From Chondrosia reniformis (taxonomy: Eukaryota; Porifera; Demospongiae; Chondrillida; Chondrillidae), in assembly GCA_947172415.1 (NCBI GenBank), contig OX359201.1, forward strand, positions 1,922,001-1,986,000: a stretch of 64,000 nucleotides of DNA, read 5' to 3'. The notes beneath the pieces were generated by a model that saw only the letters and a program-made list of their open reading frames with translations, did no database searches and was not told where the DNA came from. Made by a program: the position numbers and the translations under genes. Each line of letters starts with the position of its first letter. Positions within the stretch are counted from its first letter, which is position 1. This document shows positions 47,101 through 58,880 of this stretch, in pieces.

Positions 47101-50100
47101 TAAATGAAAAAGGGGGAATGTATTGGCACAACACCAGTGCAGGGGCTATGATGTAATGTAGATGGATAATATGTAACACCATATACAACCAAACTAGTTA
47201 TCTTAGAGGCAATCACACTGTGTGTCATCTTAAGTTAACTTCTCCAGCCAAGGCAAGACTTTGATTAGATGATAAGGATTTCTTCTAACTGCACCAAACT
47301 TCATCTTTTAGTCTTTTGAGCATCTAGAGCCGCAGTTGGTTCTTTAAGATCAGGACGTTTTGACCCTGGGAGTCTTCGTCAGTGACTGAGTGACTCTAAA
47401 CGTTCAAAAGACTAAAAGGTGAACCGTCTCAACGATAAGACTCTGGTTAATTAGCTAGTGAGGTGTCATATTTCCAGAAAGAGGAAGGAATGATTTGTGT
47501 GCATAGGCAGTAGTCATATATATATTATTGGAGCATCTCAATGCTACATAACTATAGATCCACTAGACATTAATATTATGTAGCACCACAGACATACTTA
47601 CGTATGTTACAGTTTTGGGATACATTCTACTCCAAAGGCATGGCTATTCAAGTAGATCAGTAATTCATGTTAGCTTGTGTAACAACTAGACTGGAGGCCG
47701 AGGTGGAACAAGCACGATTGAAGGAGAGAGAGGTGATGATGAAGGAATTAGAACACATGAAGAAAGCTTTGGAAGATGAGAAAATGTCTGTCTATACTCA
47801 AGTTCATAATTTGGAAGAACAACTGGTTTGTGATCACTCTTGTAGTCACACACTCTCAGCTTCATTCATACATGAGGTCTACTGTCTTGGTTATCAATTT
47901 AATTCAACAGACAACCATTCTCCTAACTTCATACGTATATAGCTTTGTAAACCTTCTGTATATCCATGCATATATATTATCCATACATAGGCACATGTTC
48001 AATATCAGGTCCTATTATGTCATGCTTAGAGAAATTAGCGATTGTACAATTTATCACCATATTAACTAACTACATATATTGATGATGGATATGTATATAT
48101 GAAATCGGGGTTTTAAACTTTAACATATATACTGTAAATCCCTTATTATTAGCGTACTTTTAAATTTAGCTATATTAGCGATTTGACATTTACCACTAAA
48201 ATTAGAGTTCGCTAAATATAGTATTACTACTAAATAGAGTACTACTGTAATTATTTATTACTGTAATTAACTAACAAAACTTCCATGCATTTTGTAAGTC
48301 ACTAATATTAAATTCCGCAATGTAGGGGTAAAATCCAGTTTCACTAACTTTTGGTTCTGCTTAAACAAAGGGATTTACAGTACGTATATATAAGTTGTTA
48401 GTGGTGTATTATCTATATAAGTCAGTTTCTTTGGAAATGCATCCATTTATAGAAATGATAGCTTTACGAGGCTACATCTTTCGGGGATGTCTATATTCCA
48501 AAGTTATTTGTGATTATTATGTTTGTAATTCAGCTTTTGTTACATGTACGTATGATCAGATAACTACAAAGGAGCTATGATATCATTATTCTTATTTCTG
48601 TTGTGCCTCAGAAAACAGAAGTACTTGAAAAACAAGTGAAAGAGAAAACACAAAAAGATGCTCTAACCAAACTTGAACAGCTAGAAGAGGAAAAGAAAGT
48701 AAATAGTTTATGCACACATGTTGCAGGTATTGGCTAAAGCCCAACTTAGGATATCGTAGATGTGCTCTTTTTATTGCCTTCAATGTTGAGTTCCAATTGG
48801 AGTTGCAGTAACAAAGTTGTGTTGATTCTATAGCGTCTTGAGGAGGAGACTAGCTTGCAGAAACAGTTTTTGTTAATGGAAAAGTTGAGAGCCAAAAAGG
48901 TGACTACTTGCAGTGAATGTCTTTTAATAGTATTGTATATACATTACGTAATGTCTTTAGAAGGCCATTTTACGACACAGTATTTCTAGACATTTAGCAT
49001 CAATCTTTTCTCATTGCTATTCTTTTAAACCATCTGAGACACAGTTCTACCTGAAAATATGTAAAGGTTAAAATGAACCTCAGTTTATATATGTCACTTT
49101 AGCACACTATTCAATTCCGACTTTTAGACCACTGATGTAACTATACAACCTAATGGCATACTTTTTCAAAGAGTGAGGTAGTACGTATTCTCTAAGTAGG
49201 TATATTTATACATATACGTATTCAGTAATGTCTTTAGAAGCCCATTTTACAATACAGTATTTCTAGACATTAAGCATCAATCTTTTTTCTGTTTTTTTTT
49301 GACAGGAACAGGAGGAACTTAACGTCTATCGATCCAAAGTTTTGTCTGATCTTGAGGAAGAAAAAGTGAAACTTGAAAGAGATATTGAAGATATAGTACA
49401 GAAAAAGGTGTAGTATTGATTGTGTTTCACTTGCATCGTATCTACCATGTATATGTACGTACAGTACGTATATACTGTAAATCCCTTTATTTAAGCGGAA
49501 CCAAAAGTTAGCGAAACTGGATTTTACCCCTACATAGTGGAATTTAATATTAGCGACTTACAAAATGCATGGAAGTTTTGTTCGTTAATTACAGTAATAA
49601 ATAATTATAGTAGTACTCTATTTAGTGAACTCTAATTTTAGCGGTAAATGTCAAATCGCTAATATAGCTAAATTTAAAAGCACGCTAATAATAAGGGATT
49701 TACAGTACATAATTAGTAACAATGTACCAACATACAAATATACAGTATACAGCTGGTATACAATAATTGGTACAATACACAGCTACTTATATAGTAAACA
49801 GTTGGTATATACACATTATAAACCTATGTAGTATTACAGTATATGCTATACTTTAATACATATTTACACTAGTGTATGACATACGTACGTATTGATTGCA
49901 TGAAGTCAGAATGCTATAATTAGAATATTCTGCTTTAAATATGTAACTGCCCTTGAGGTCTTGCTAGTACGTACATGTTCCATTCCTCCATTCCTTTTTA
50001 ATTATAGGATACCTCTGATAGTGTGGCAGATTTAGACTCTTCTGTTCATGGTAAGATATCCTTAAAATGTGTTAATTACGTATATCTCATACTTTTTGTA

Positions 50101-53100
50101 TCTGTCTTAATGCAATACCTTTGTCAATGTAAGACCTACACAACTGTGGTTTGATTATAGTTTTGCCATTATAAGATCTAAATAGTTGTGGTTTGATTAT
50201 ACCTTTGCCATTATAAGATCTAAATAGTTGTGGTTTGATTATACCTTTGCCATTATAAGATCTAAATAGTTGTGGTTTGATTATACTTTTGCCATTATAA
50301 GATCTAAATAGTTGTGGTTTGATTATACTTTTGCCATTATAAGATCTAAATAGTTGTGGTTTGATTATACTTTTGCCATTATAAGATCTAAATAGTTGTG
50401 GTTTGATTATACTTTTGCCATTATAAGATCTAAATAGTTGTGGTTTGATTATCACTGTATTAATACAGTATGTGTGTGGCATGTAGATGAAAGACTGCTT
50501 GAGGGCTCAGAACTTCTCCGTATCTCTATGATGGTACAGGAAGCCAATTCCATCAGTAAAACTCTGGACAGACACATAGTCAGTTTTATGTGTACAGTAT
50601 ATTTTGCTTCATTCTTACATTTAATTCACAGTTAAATAAAAACGTTAGATTGAGCAAAGGACATGATTTCAACATTACTATTAATAATCCTAAATATTCA
50701 TTGAAAGAGCCATATTTCAATGAGGATACAATTTAATATTCCACAGAATCGTTAGCCCATTCATTCGAATGCACTTTAGTCCAAAGCTACCATATTGCTT
50801 TGCATTACAACAATCGCAATATGGAATTGACTTCATTATTGCAAGAGAATGCAAACTGTATACACTACAATGTACGTACATGCATAGATAATACATAAGA
50901 ATCGTATTATTCATTAATACCATATGAACCTTGTCAAATGTATGTCATTTTGTATATTAGAACATTCTCAGAGATTATGGTCAAGGAAGTGCTAATACAG
51001 TGGGTTTTGATTACATCATACAAATGTGCACATTATTTACAATTTCTTCTTATGTTTTTTGTTTTTGTTGAAGAATGGACTGCGATTTTGCATCGCTGAC
51101 ACTTCAAGGAAAATTAGTATATTTTGGGGTTTGGACAAGTTTGAAGAAAGACTGGACCAAATGAGAGAGTTGTACCAGGTAGGCAGATTGTTTGCTAGCA
51201 CGAGTCCAGTATAATGGTTCAAATATATATGCGTGTTATACGCATGTGTAGAGATTCCTTGATGGAGAAGATGTGTCAAGGATTGGAAGTGATGATGATC
51301 CGTTCTGCCATCCTAATGATGACTGGGAAGCTGCTATTAACAAAATCAGTTCTAGGTAGGTTTGTGTGCAATATAACCTCAAACTGGTATGTTCAGCATC
51401 TGTTGTTGGAGTAGATCTAAAAGTGTATCACATGTGTTTCTATACCTGTGGAATGGTCGCTGACTATATATGATGAATATATTTGGATATATATACTGTA
51501 CGCATGCAACTGGTAGTCATTGTGTATTGTGTAGGGGTGCCTTGTTCTTGCAAAAATTTCCCAAATTGTCTGCTCAACTCTCTGTAAGTTAAGTACAGAC
51601 CTATACGTATGTACGTATATATGTATACCATTCAAATGTATTTTGTGATTAAGTACCATTGCTTACATAGTATGAATATGTCTGTCACTATATATACGTA
51701 GCATTAATTTTTGTCTCACTGTAGCCTCTTTTAAAAGAACAGATTTTGACAACTATAACTCCTTCAGGTTCACCAACTCAAAGTGAGTTAGTTTACAGAA
51801 GTAATCATTCATAGTGCTAATGGAAAAACTTAAGTATCTTAAGTATTATAACGTATTTTATATTCTTAACAGACAAGTACGTTGTACCAGTTGGTTATTT
51901 GGTTTAATTCTGACCAAAATTGAATAGCAAAAATCTATTCCTTAACTTATGTTAGTCTTTTATTGGCCTGAATTAATAGATTGACATGCTATACAGTACT
52001 GGTCTAATTTCTCAAGGTCTGTGTTCAACCTATTCCACTAGAATGGTTCCAGATGCTACCATCATTATTTCACTAAATTAGTTGCAAGTTCTGTAACTAT
52101 TGCAATCAAGTATTTTAGTGAGCACAAGATATTGACGCATTTGTAAACTTCATCATCTATGTTACCTCCTTAATTAGTTTCCAAGACTACAGCAGATGAG
52201 ATCAAAGGTAGCCATTTGCTGCCAGAAAGGACACAGTGAGTCTCACTACATTATGTACCACTTCATCCATGTTTACAGATATATTAAGTAGAAGTGATAA
52301 TAAAACCACAAGTACACAATATTCATAAAGAGATCAAGAAAACATAAAGAAGTAATTACCGGGGATTGAACCTAGGACAGCTAGTTATGACCGCTAGTGT
52401 TCTTCCACTGAGCTACAATATTTCCACACTTTTGTACTTAAAGAGGGAGACATTAATGGAGCATTGCAGTGGTAACAACGTATACAACTCTGCAGTGGAA
52501 CACTGCTGTCTGTAACCACCTGCCCTCATTTCAAATCCTGCAGGCTGCTTGCATAATGTCGCCATCTTGTCCTTTTGAGTACATGTGTATATATTCCCTC
52601 TTGCCTGATGTTTGTCAGTGATTACTTGTGGTTTAATTATCAATAAGGATGTAGCAATCTAATATTTTCCACTTTCTGTAGATATGACCAGGCACAGAGT
52701 TCACTTGTGAGTTCCTTTTATATTAGGTACATGTCAAATTTAGTCTACTGTAAACCCTTAATAATATATTTAACGTTTTACAGTATATGACTTATTAGCG
52801 TCCATTAAATTTAGCGTTTTGTTGTAAATATTTACTCCACACTACTTCACATGCGTAATAATAAACATTTTAGTGATCATAAATGTTAGCGATTGATATC
52901 GCATTGCTAATTTCGCTAACATTAATGGCGTACTAATATTAAGGGTTTTCCAGTAATAACAATGTTTTGTATACCTTTGCTGATTTTCAATGAAGTGCTA
53001 ATGTGTATGGACATACATATACAGATTACCTGCTTATAATTTTAGTGCAGCATTCTGCATTGACAGCATTTTAAGAGCAAATGTAAGAAGAAATTTTAAA

Positions 53101-56100
53101 TACAGTTGTCATACCTGTACATATGTATGTACAGTACCTACCTACGTATATTTGAGTGGCCAAAGCCTTGCATGATTAGACTTGTCACAGTAAATATAAA
53201 ATGAAACTTTAACTTGTTGCCATCAGTTCATCTTGGGAAGCAGTCTAATGTTTATATCTTGTGTAAGATGACCTAACATCTTCAGGGCTATGCCAGGCTA
53301 CTCAACTATATATTAAAAAACACCCAATTATATCTGTGCCTAATCTTTAAACTAACGGTCCAGAATGTTATATTTTTATTTAAATTAGTGCAACTTATGT
53401 ATGTGTATGTGCATATATTTAGTTTCCTTTAACTTAAACAATATTTAGGTAAGTTGCTCTTTGCCTGAAATGTCTGCATCACCCTTATTAGGTAAGTACG
53501 TATGTATGTAGAGTGAGTTCTGAAAGTTGATTTTTTATTCAGTAAATTATATACCGTACGAGTTGTTAAAATGACTATAGATTACCCAAAGTTGTGTACA
53601 TACTGTATACACATTATGTAAGCAATCAAAACGCATGATGAAATCACCTATTTATTTGCTCATACTAAAATGTCAAACCAGTGCTCTGTCATACTAATAC
53701 TGAGCTAACTAAATTTGTGCAATATCTCAGTTATACGTACATATCATCTTTTTTACCACATACTTGTAAGTTTGTTCTCATCTTATTCACTTTGACTTAG
53801 TTAATTGGACAGGATTGTCTATAAACCTTATATTAGTAGGTGCCATCCCATGATTCTACCATTTATATACCTTCATATATATTACTACATATATTGAGCT
53901 TTAAATTTACTGTAAGTCCTACTTTTCAGGCCAAACAAAGGATCCCTATTGGGTGATAGATCAGCCTCCGTCAGTTGTAAAGTTGTGCCTGTCAAGACTC
54001 TTATCAACAGTAGAAGATATTAAAGGTTAGTACTGTACGTACATAATGCCAAAGTAAGTATAACGGCATGAAAAATTAGAGAAAAATCAATAATACTTTA
54101 ATAGTCTGTATACATGAGTACATACGAGTCTCGATAGTCTAGCTTGTCTGTCTTGATCAAATAAGGTTTTCGTTTAGCACCTAAGTAATACTATCATGTG
54201 ACGTTATTTATAAAGTTATTTATTACGTTGACTAGTTTGTTGTAAACCTTTTAAATATAAATGTTATGTAATTTGTCTGAAATTATATGACTTCATGAAA
54301 CATACAAGGGGCTGACCCATGTTATTTTATAGGGACAATGGCACAAGAATCCAATGCAGTACTCTGTGATCTACTAAAGAATTTAATGAAATTGACAACA
54401 CTGGTGAACTCGTTTTTCCAGACTATAGAAAATTACTTTACTTTATTTCAAGATGGAAACATTAAAGGTAGCAATGCTTCATAATCTAGTGTTGTATTAT
54501 CCTTATATACTTCTAAAATGTTCTGTAGCACCGCTGCATGAAACAGTAGATGTTGAGGTGAGCTGTCTTGGAATGTCATCCTTATCTGAAGTGATGGTGC
54601 AGTCTGTAAAGTGCTTGAGGCAAGAGGAGAGATGCCTATTTAATAGCTTAGCTCAGGAGGACACGTCTGAGAGAGTGAAGGAAGCTTCTACTGAAACATT
54701 ACAGTACATTGTGGACTGCATGAATATCTTAGCTGAGAATGTCACTGCTTTATTAAAGGTTAATTATGTACCATTTGTTTAGATGAATAGGCTGCTATAG
54801 AGGACTTTTTTAAATTGATTGAATTACCCATTAAAATGGTAATTATTTCATATGTTTTTATATCATATGGAGATGATGACTGATGGTATAATCATAGTAT
54901 AAGGGCAGAGCACCAGTGGTGTAAACCCAACTGTACTGTGATTTATTCGTTAAATTACTGTTCCTGCTAAGTGATGTACACACAGATGTAGATTTAAAAG
55001 TAGGGATTTGAAAGTACAGTACGTACGTACGTATATCAATCAGAGATTATTAATGGTTTAGGTACTTTTTCCTTTATTAAATGAATACATATTTTGCTGT
55101 CAGGGTGCTTGCAATGACAGTGAAATGGAAATTTCATCTGTCAAAGAAGAAACACTGGATGTATTAGATCAGTTTGGACATTTCCTTGGCACGCTGTCTA
55201 CCATCAGAAAGTTATGCTTTAAAGAGGACCATTGGAAGAAATCTCCTTATGTCATAACAGATGAGACAATCTTGACCAGTGATGTGAGTGTAATACTGAT
55301 GTGTAGGAGTGAAAGCACTATAATTTACAATTATGTATGTACAGTAAGTACATATGATAATCTTTATCTTGACGAGCCTCAGCAATAAAAGTTCAGTTAA
55401 ATGAACGTTTAGACCCGTAGGTCTTTATCAGCAATAATGAGGGTATTGTTACAACTGTTGGTTTAAATAGAAAGGGTTTGACATTATTGCTGATGAAGAC
55501 CTACGGGTCAAAACGTTCATTTAACTGAATTTCTGTTGCTGAGGCTCATCAAGATAAAGATTATAATGTACATACATAACAACTACACCTTATCACTTGG
55601 TATGTACATACGTATATACGTATGAATGTGCACTAATGTAGCTTTCTTATGAGGTTTTGAGGAGTTACTTCAGTGGAATCATGGATTTTATGCAATCTAG
55701 CATGCAACACACTTGTCAGGAGCTGTTTTCAGCGGAGGAATCAGCCAACAAACTTCCAGAGGTATACATTATTTTGCTGTATGTAATTATTCCTAAAATT
55801 AATTATCTTGCATGAACTTTAGAGACACTTAAAGTGACAAATATTTTGTGGTTTCATGGTGGTTTCATTATTACTATACCTGCTATTCATGTACGTATAT
55901 GTATTTACACTATCAGACAACTATATGAGGATATTATCTAACAAGTTGTCTGTCTATACAATCTGAGGTAGCAGATATATAGCTAGGGCTTGCTAAAGTT
56001 TTCTCTACAAACAACTACATAACTAATAACAGTATGTGTTGTACTCAGCAGCAAACTCATTTGTTTATTAGGAAGTTGCTGTTCCTTTCAAAGTCTTGTG

Positions 56101-56753
56101 TAAAGAAGGAGGCTCCTTTGTGGAGGCGATCGCTTCGCAGCAGGTACTTCCATCTGTGATTAGGCAATTTAAAGATCTTTACCACTATCTGTTTGACCAT
56201 GTTTATTTCTCTTCTCTATAAACCTTCTTTATCGGTCAGATATTAAGTAATTTCAAAACACTGTGAAATTTGTTTCGGTAACTCTGTCTATGAAGGTAAT
56301 ATTTGTATTCCTTTTACTTAATAGACATCTCTGTGGTCTGCTGTTTTATTTCACCCTGAAGACGGGACAATGCCCACACCTCCAAGCTGTCATCACATCT
56401 TGGGGGTCATCCAGAGTCTATACATGCTTGAAGATAACTTTCTTCACTTGGCTGACCAGATGAAGTTGGGAAATATCCACTCTCTTTCTCAAGCTAGCTC
56501 ACAAGTCACCTCTTCATTTACCCAAATGGCCACCTCTGCCCTCAGTCTAGTGCAGTCTTCTCACTGTGACTCAGAAGCAGACATTGCCATGAGGCTCCAG
56601 TCATCTTCAAGAGACATTCTGAAGGCCTGTAGGGCGGTCAATGCAGGTATAAAGATGGCAGCTCAGTCAGAAAGTGATGCGTACATTATGAGGCACAAAG
56701 GATCAACACTGGAAGAATTAATGAATGACTCAGTTTCTGGCTATGAAGTGTAG
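38188..56753 (+). CDS. KIF14: Kinesin-3 family motor with FHA domain, KIF14-like
   Basis: Exons: 38188-38263, 38379-38511, 39027-39255, 39440-39462, 39539-39626, 39691-39783, 40927-40979, 41179-41209, 41674-41886, 42037-42158, 43172-43270, 43763-43836, 44781-44998, 45307-45491, 46071-46114, 46313-46374, 46841-46986, 47690-47825, 48612-48698, 48834-48899, 49306-49407, 50008-50050, 50487-50578, 51074-51178, 51252-51355, 51535-51583, 51725-51782, 52178-52207, 52682-52706, 53046-53082, 53449-53491, 53930-54025, 54333-54467, 54529-54758, 55104-55283, 55642-55761, 56072-56143, 56325-56753. Motor: [12 protein letters not shown]-loop [50 protein letters not shown] to [13 protein letters not shown]. 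Then [16 protein letters not shown] and coiled coils. KIF14 is a plus-end motor at the midbody that acts in cytokinesis with PRC1 and citron kinase in mammals. The extension before the motor is only about 60 residues, far shorter than in human KIF14. The start ATG has a strong Kozak context. Exons 52682-53082 are small and less certain. Confidence 0.9.
38763..38939. repeat. Inverted-repeat element in kinesin intron 2
   Basis: CAATGGTATTATGCAATTGA..ATTCACTT (38763-38800) is matched in inverse by AAGTGAATGG..CATAATACCGTTG (38902-38939). Inner segments (AGTGTTGCT / AGCAACACT) also pair. Confidence 0.75.
39995..40045. repeat. G/C-rich hairpin in kinesin intron
   Basis: TTTCAAGGGGGGG and CCCCCCTTGAAA pair across a purine-rich spacer. 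This is the most GC-rich tract in its surroundings. Confidence 0.5.
42143..43004 (+). repeat. 33-bp minisatellite (about 25 units) at a kinesin splice donor
   Basis: The unit is AGACTCCACCCACATATCAT followed by ATGTACCTCCTAT. A few early units carry five extra bases (GTACC/CGTACC) and are 38 bp. Units vary mainly at TATAGACT versus TATATACT. The first unit overlaps the end of exon 42037-42158, whose last 18 bases (AGACTCCACCCTCACATG) plus the donor region are the evident source. The last unit again reads CTCCACCTTCACATGGTATA. Confidence 0.9.
43873..44283 (+). repeat. 26-bp minisatellite (about 16 units) in kinesin intron
   Basis: The unit is TGTGACTTGATGTGAGGTGT followed by GTGTCA, with variants CTAGATG and GGTATAGG. 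An inverted copy of about one and a half units follows at 44333-44365 (AGTCACATGACACACACC..). Confidence 0.85.
46450..46690 (-). mobile_element. Hairpin retroposon family H, copy 2
   Basis: The element reads in the opposite orientation to copy 1: the tail (AATAGAGTAAGGATTCCTTC) comes first, then arms around GGGTCATCTTTCGACTTTTA and the inverse. At the centre, 46561-46610 is a palindrome of CGTTTCGACCC and GGGTCGAAACA with CACTGAAGAAGACCC between them. Confidence 0.7.
47267..47434 (-). mobile_element. Hairpin retroposon family H, copy 3
   Basis: It starts GATAAGGATTTCTTCTAACTG; the arms carry CATCTTTTAGTCTTTTGAGC and the inverse CGTTCAAAAGACTAAAAGGTG. The centre (47355-47384) has the antisense core ACGTTTTGACCC..AGTCTTCGTCAGTG. 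Confidence 0.65.
48132..48380 (+). mobile_element. TA-flanked MITE family M, copy 1 (kinesin intron)
   Basis: 249 bp, ends CTGTAAATCCCTT..AAGGGATTTACAG with TA on each side. The inner sequence matches copy 2 in the opposite orientation. Confidence 0.8.
49475..49705 (-). mobile_element. TA-flanked MITE family M, copy 2 (inverted relative to copy 1)
   Basis: 231 bp with the same CTGTAAATCCCTT ends and TA duplication. Inner blocks (GCTAATATAGCTAAATTTAA, ACTGGATTTTACCCC) are the reverse complement of copy 1. Confidence 0.8.
50120..50452 (+). repeat. 42-bp minisatellite (about 7.5 units) in kinesin intron
   Basis: The unit is TTGTGGTTTGATTATACTTT, then TGCCATTATAAGATCTAAAT, then AG. Units differ at a few positions and the first is degenerate. 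The array ends about 35 bp before the next exon (50487). Confidence 0.85.
52356..52425 (-). mobile_element. tRNA-derived SINE head, copy 1
   Basis: The minus strand reads TGTAGCTCAGTGGAAGAACA (A-box-like) and later TAGGTTCAATCCCCGG (B-box-like), in tRNA-like spacing. The stems are not fully paired, so it is a SINE or tRNA pseudogene, not a working tRNA. Relatives are at 60325-60390 and 63385-63450. Confidence 0.65.
52748..52953 (+). mobile_element. TA-flanked MITE family M, copy 3 (diverged)
   Basis: 206 bp, begins CTGTAAACCCTTAATA and ends TTAAGGGTTTTCCAG, flanked by TA. It contains several TTAGCG words shared with copies 1 and 2. Confidence 0.65.
55349..55570. mobile_element. Palindrome with hammerhead-like core in both arms
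   Basis: The arms of about 85 bp are inverse copies (AATCTTTATCTTGACGAGCC.. and ..GGCTCATCAAGATAAAGATT). Each arm holds the core: antisense at 55405-55432, sense at 55489-55516 (CTGATGAAGACC, TACG, GGTCAAAACG). The spacer includes AATAATGAGGGTATTGTTAC. It lies in a kinesin intron. Confidence 0.75.
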
Positions 56754-56980
56754 TTATATATCTTGTATATTGTTTTTGAAAGCATGACAATTTTAATAAG
56801 ATAACTGTAACTGTAAGTATTATTATCTTGAAAGTGTGTATAAGTATTATGAAAGACTAAGTACAATGTATTGCTTTGATAGAACAGTATAAAGCATGTT
56901 TGCATATATTACATTTTTTTGTATAGTTGCACAACATTTTTAATTTGGGCTTTAGCAATAACTCATACAATGATATCAAT

Positions 56981-56986
56981 AATAAA
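56981..56986 (+). promoter_or_regulatory. Polyadenylation signal AATAAA for the kinesin gene
   Basis: The first canonical AATAAA lies 228 bases after the kinesin stop codon, followed by a TCTTCTGT stretch. Confidence 0.45.
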
Positions 56987-56989
56987 TTC

Positions 56990-58240
56990 TCTTCTGTATT
57001 TAACATATATACACCATGACATTATAATAACATTAGTCTATATATATAATGTATATCAAGCTCAAAAGGATCATTCAGTCTTTACTGGAACTATATAAAT
57101 TGAATCTCATCACACATATACGTATGTAAGTGAACATTAAAATTTTCAAAACACATTGGACATGCTTAATGTACAGTATGTCATTGAATGCTGACACCAG
57201 CAAGTTTCAGGTTAATATATATATATATATATCTGTCCATTTTGATAGAGTTGCAGCACTAGATGTAAATTAAATAGTGGTATACGAACTTAATGTATGG
57301 TGAGAGATATATTGGGCAAGTACGTATGTATATACGTATATGAGTGAACATCAAAATATATCGGTGTTTATAATTATTATATGCGTATACAGTATATACT
57401 AGACAGTGTAAGTTACAAAATGTTCTCATTCTAGAATAACAGCATTCAAGTTAACTATAAATATTAAATATTGCAAATTATAGTAACTGCACTGCATTGA
57501 GGGGTAACATAAAATGTAAAATGCACTCTTTTACCATGCAGCAAACCTGACATTGATCATCACATATAAAACATGTCTGATGGCTAATTGGCCAATAATT
57601 GGTTTGGCAATTACTTTGCCGCTAATTTGAAAAGTTCTTACTGAATTGCGGCCATTGTAATAAATATCATTCCCTGTCATAGGACAGCTACTGAGTTGCT
57701 TCGCACTAGACTTGCCATTGTTCTTTGTTATTCCCTATAACTGTTCATAACAAAAATCTAGACTAAAAAAAAAAAAAAAAAGACAGAGTTGAGAAACCGG
57801 GAGGCCATTTGGGGTACGAAGTACTTCTAACTCCTCATGGTGTGCCCTGGGATCACCTTTACACTCAGTAAAGTGATGCGAAACGAAGTACTGCAGCACC
57901 GTTCCAGTAACACTCAAAAGGAGAAGTAACAAAATGGTCTTTTTACAGAACTTATTTAAGAACTAGCTACATTGTTTAAACTGTTTTTTAACAATATGTA
58001 CATATATATTTCAGAATTATTTATCAAAGATCATTGTGCAGTGGTTATATACAATCCCAATTGCCGATAATGATGAATTCAGTATAATAAGAAATACAAT
58101 CCAGCTCATCGCAAATGCATATATACATCCATGTAAGCATTCAGTATACTCTTCTAAATTATTGCATAACAAGTATATCGTATATTGCGCAACATTACAG
58201 GACCCATACATTAATTTTGCAAATAGAAGGGAAGAGAAAA
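56990..58240. other. Intergenic DNA between convergent genes
   Basis: No supported exon. AT-rich, with a poly(A) run at about 57766-57782 next to a GC-richer block (57785-57920) that looks like inserted sequence but which I cannot classify, and a purine-rich GAAAAAG tract at 58225-58320. Confidence 0.4.
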
Positions 58241-58324
58241 AGAAAAAATGAGGAAACTAAAACAAAAAGGAGAAAGAAGGAAAAACAGAATAAAGAAAAA
58301 GAAAAAATGAACTAAGAAAGGTCC

Positions 58325-58607
58325 TGTTGCAGTCCCTGCAAGGGACTTGGTACATTATCCTTCTCCTATTCTCTGGAGTACACATCATGCAGAATACACC
58401 TATGTAAGTGAGACTAAGAGGACTCTTAAGGTGAGACTTGGCAAGCACAAACAGGCAATGAGGAGAGGTGATCCTAACAATAGCATTACTATTCATGCTC
58501 ATGAACCCTGCATGAGATTGACTGGGACGGTGCCAGAGTTAAGAGTAGTACACTTTAATACTGTCAGAGAAAAATCATGGAAGCCATATGGATTAAGACC
58601 AGTATAA
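58325..58607 (+). mobile_element. Penelope-like element fragment (GIY-YIG endonuclease remnant)
   Basis: The frame at 58347-58607 includes YVSETKRTLKVRLGKHKQAM, then RRGDPNNSITIHAHE. It matches the YIGETxRxLxxRxxEH..A..GD.NN..I..H pattern of the GIY-YIG endonuclease of Penelope-like retroelements; the usual YIG is YVS here. The reverse transcriptase part is not present and the upstream CxxC region is out of frame (SCCSPCKG around 58325). It is a truncated, probably dead insertion between two convergent genes. Confidence 0.7.
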
Positions 58608-58848
58608 ATTGGGTGATGAACTTGTACAGAGGTATGCAACTATATACGTACCTACAATGTGAAACTCCTTGTACTTATTCCACCCTAGCACTCAGTATAT
58701 ATGGATTTGTTATGATTGTAATGTCCTATATAGCTATACATTATTTCTTCATTTAACCACGTGCACCCATGGGCCATTTATCTTATTTTGATGTCATCTC
58801 CTATAAATAGACCAATCTGATACCTTATATATACTTGTTCTATTGTAA

Positions 58849-58880
58849 CTGATGAAGACACTCATGGATGAAACGTCTTA
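58849..58880 (+). ncRNA. Hammerhead-ribozyme-like core downstream of the Penelope-like fragment
   Basis: The sequence has CTGATGA, a short spacer (AGACACTCATGGAT) and GAAACGTC. CTGATGA..GAAA is the conserved hammerhead core, and hammerheads are known from Penelope-like retroelements. Stem II is poorly paired in this copy, and I cannot place stem III or the cleavage site, so activity is doubtful. Confidence 0.4.

Noticed and set aside
50087..50482. 131-codon minus-strand frame of [14 protein letters not shown] repeats
   Set aside because: It is the 42-bp minisatellite read in frame, with no start context or conserved domain.
52356..52425. A functional tRNA gene on the minus strand
   Set aside because: The A and B boxes are present, but the D and acceptor stems do not pair properly and two diverged relatives exist, so a SINE or pseudogene is more likely.
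57735..57932. 65-codon minus-strand frame next to the poly(A) run
   Set aside because: GC-richer block that may be inserted sequence, but the peptide shows no family pattern and has a poly-Phe artefact from the A-tract.
58036..58315. Small Lys/Glu-rich frames between the convergent genes
   Set aside because: A purine-rich low-complexity tract with no conserved motif; it just precedes the Penelope-like fragment.
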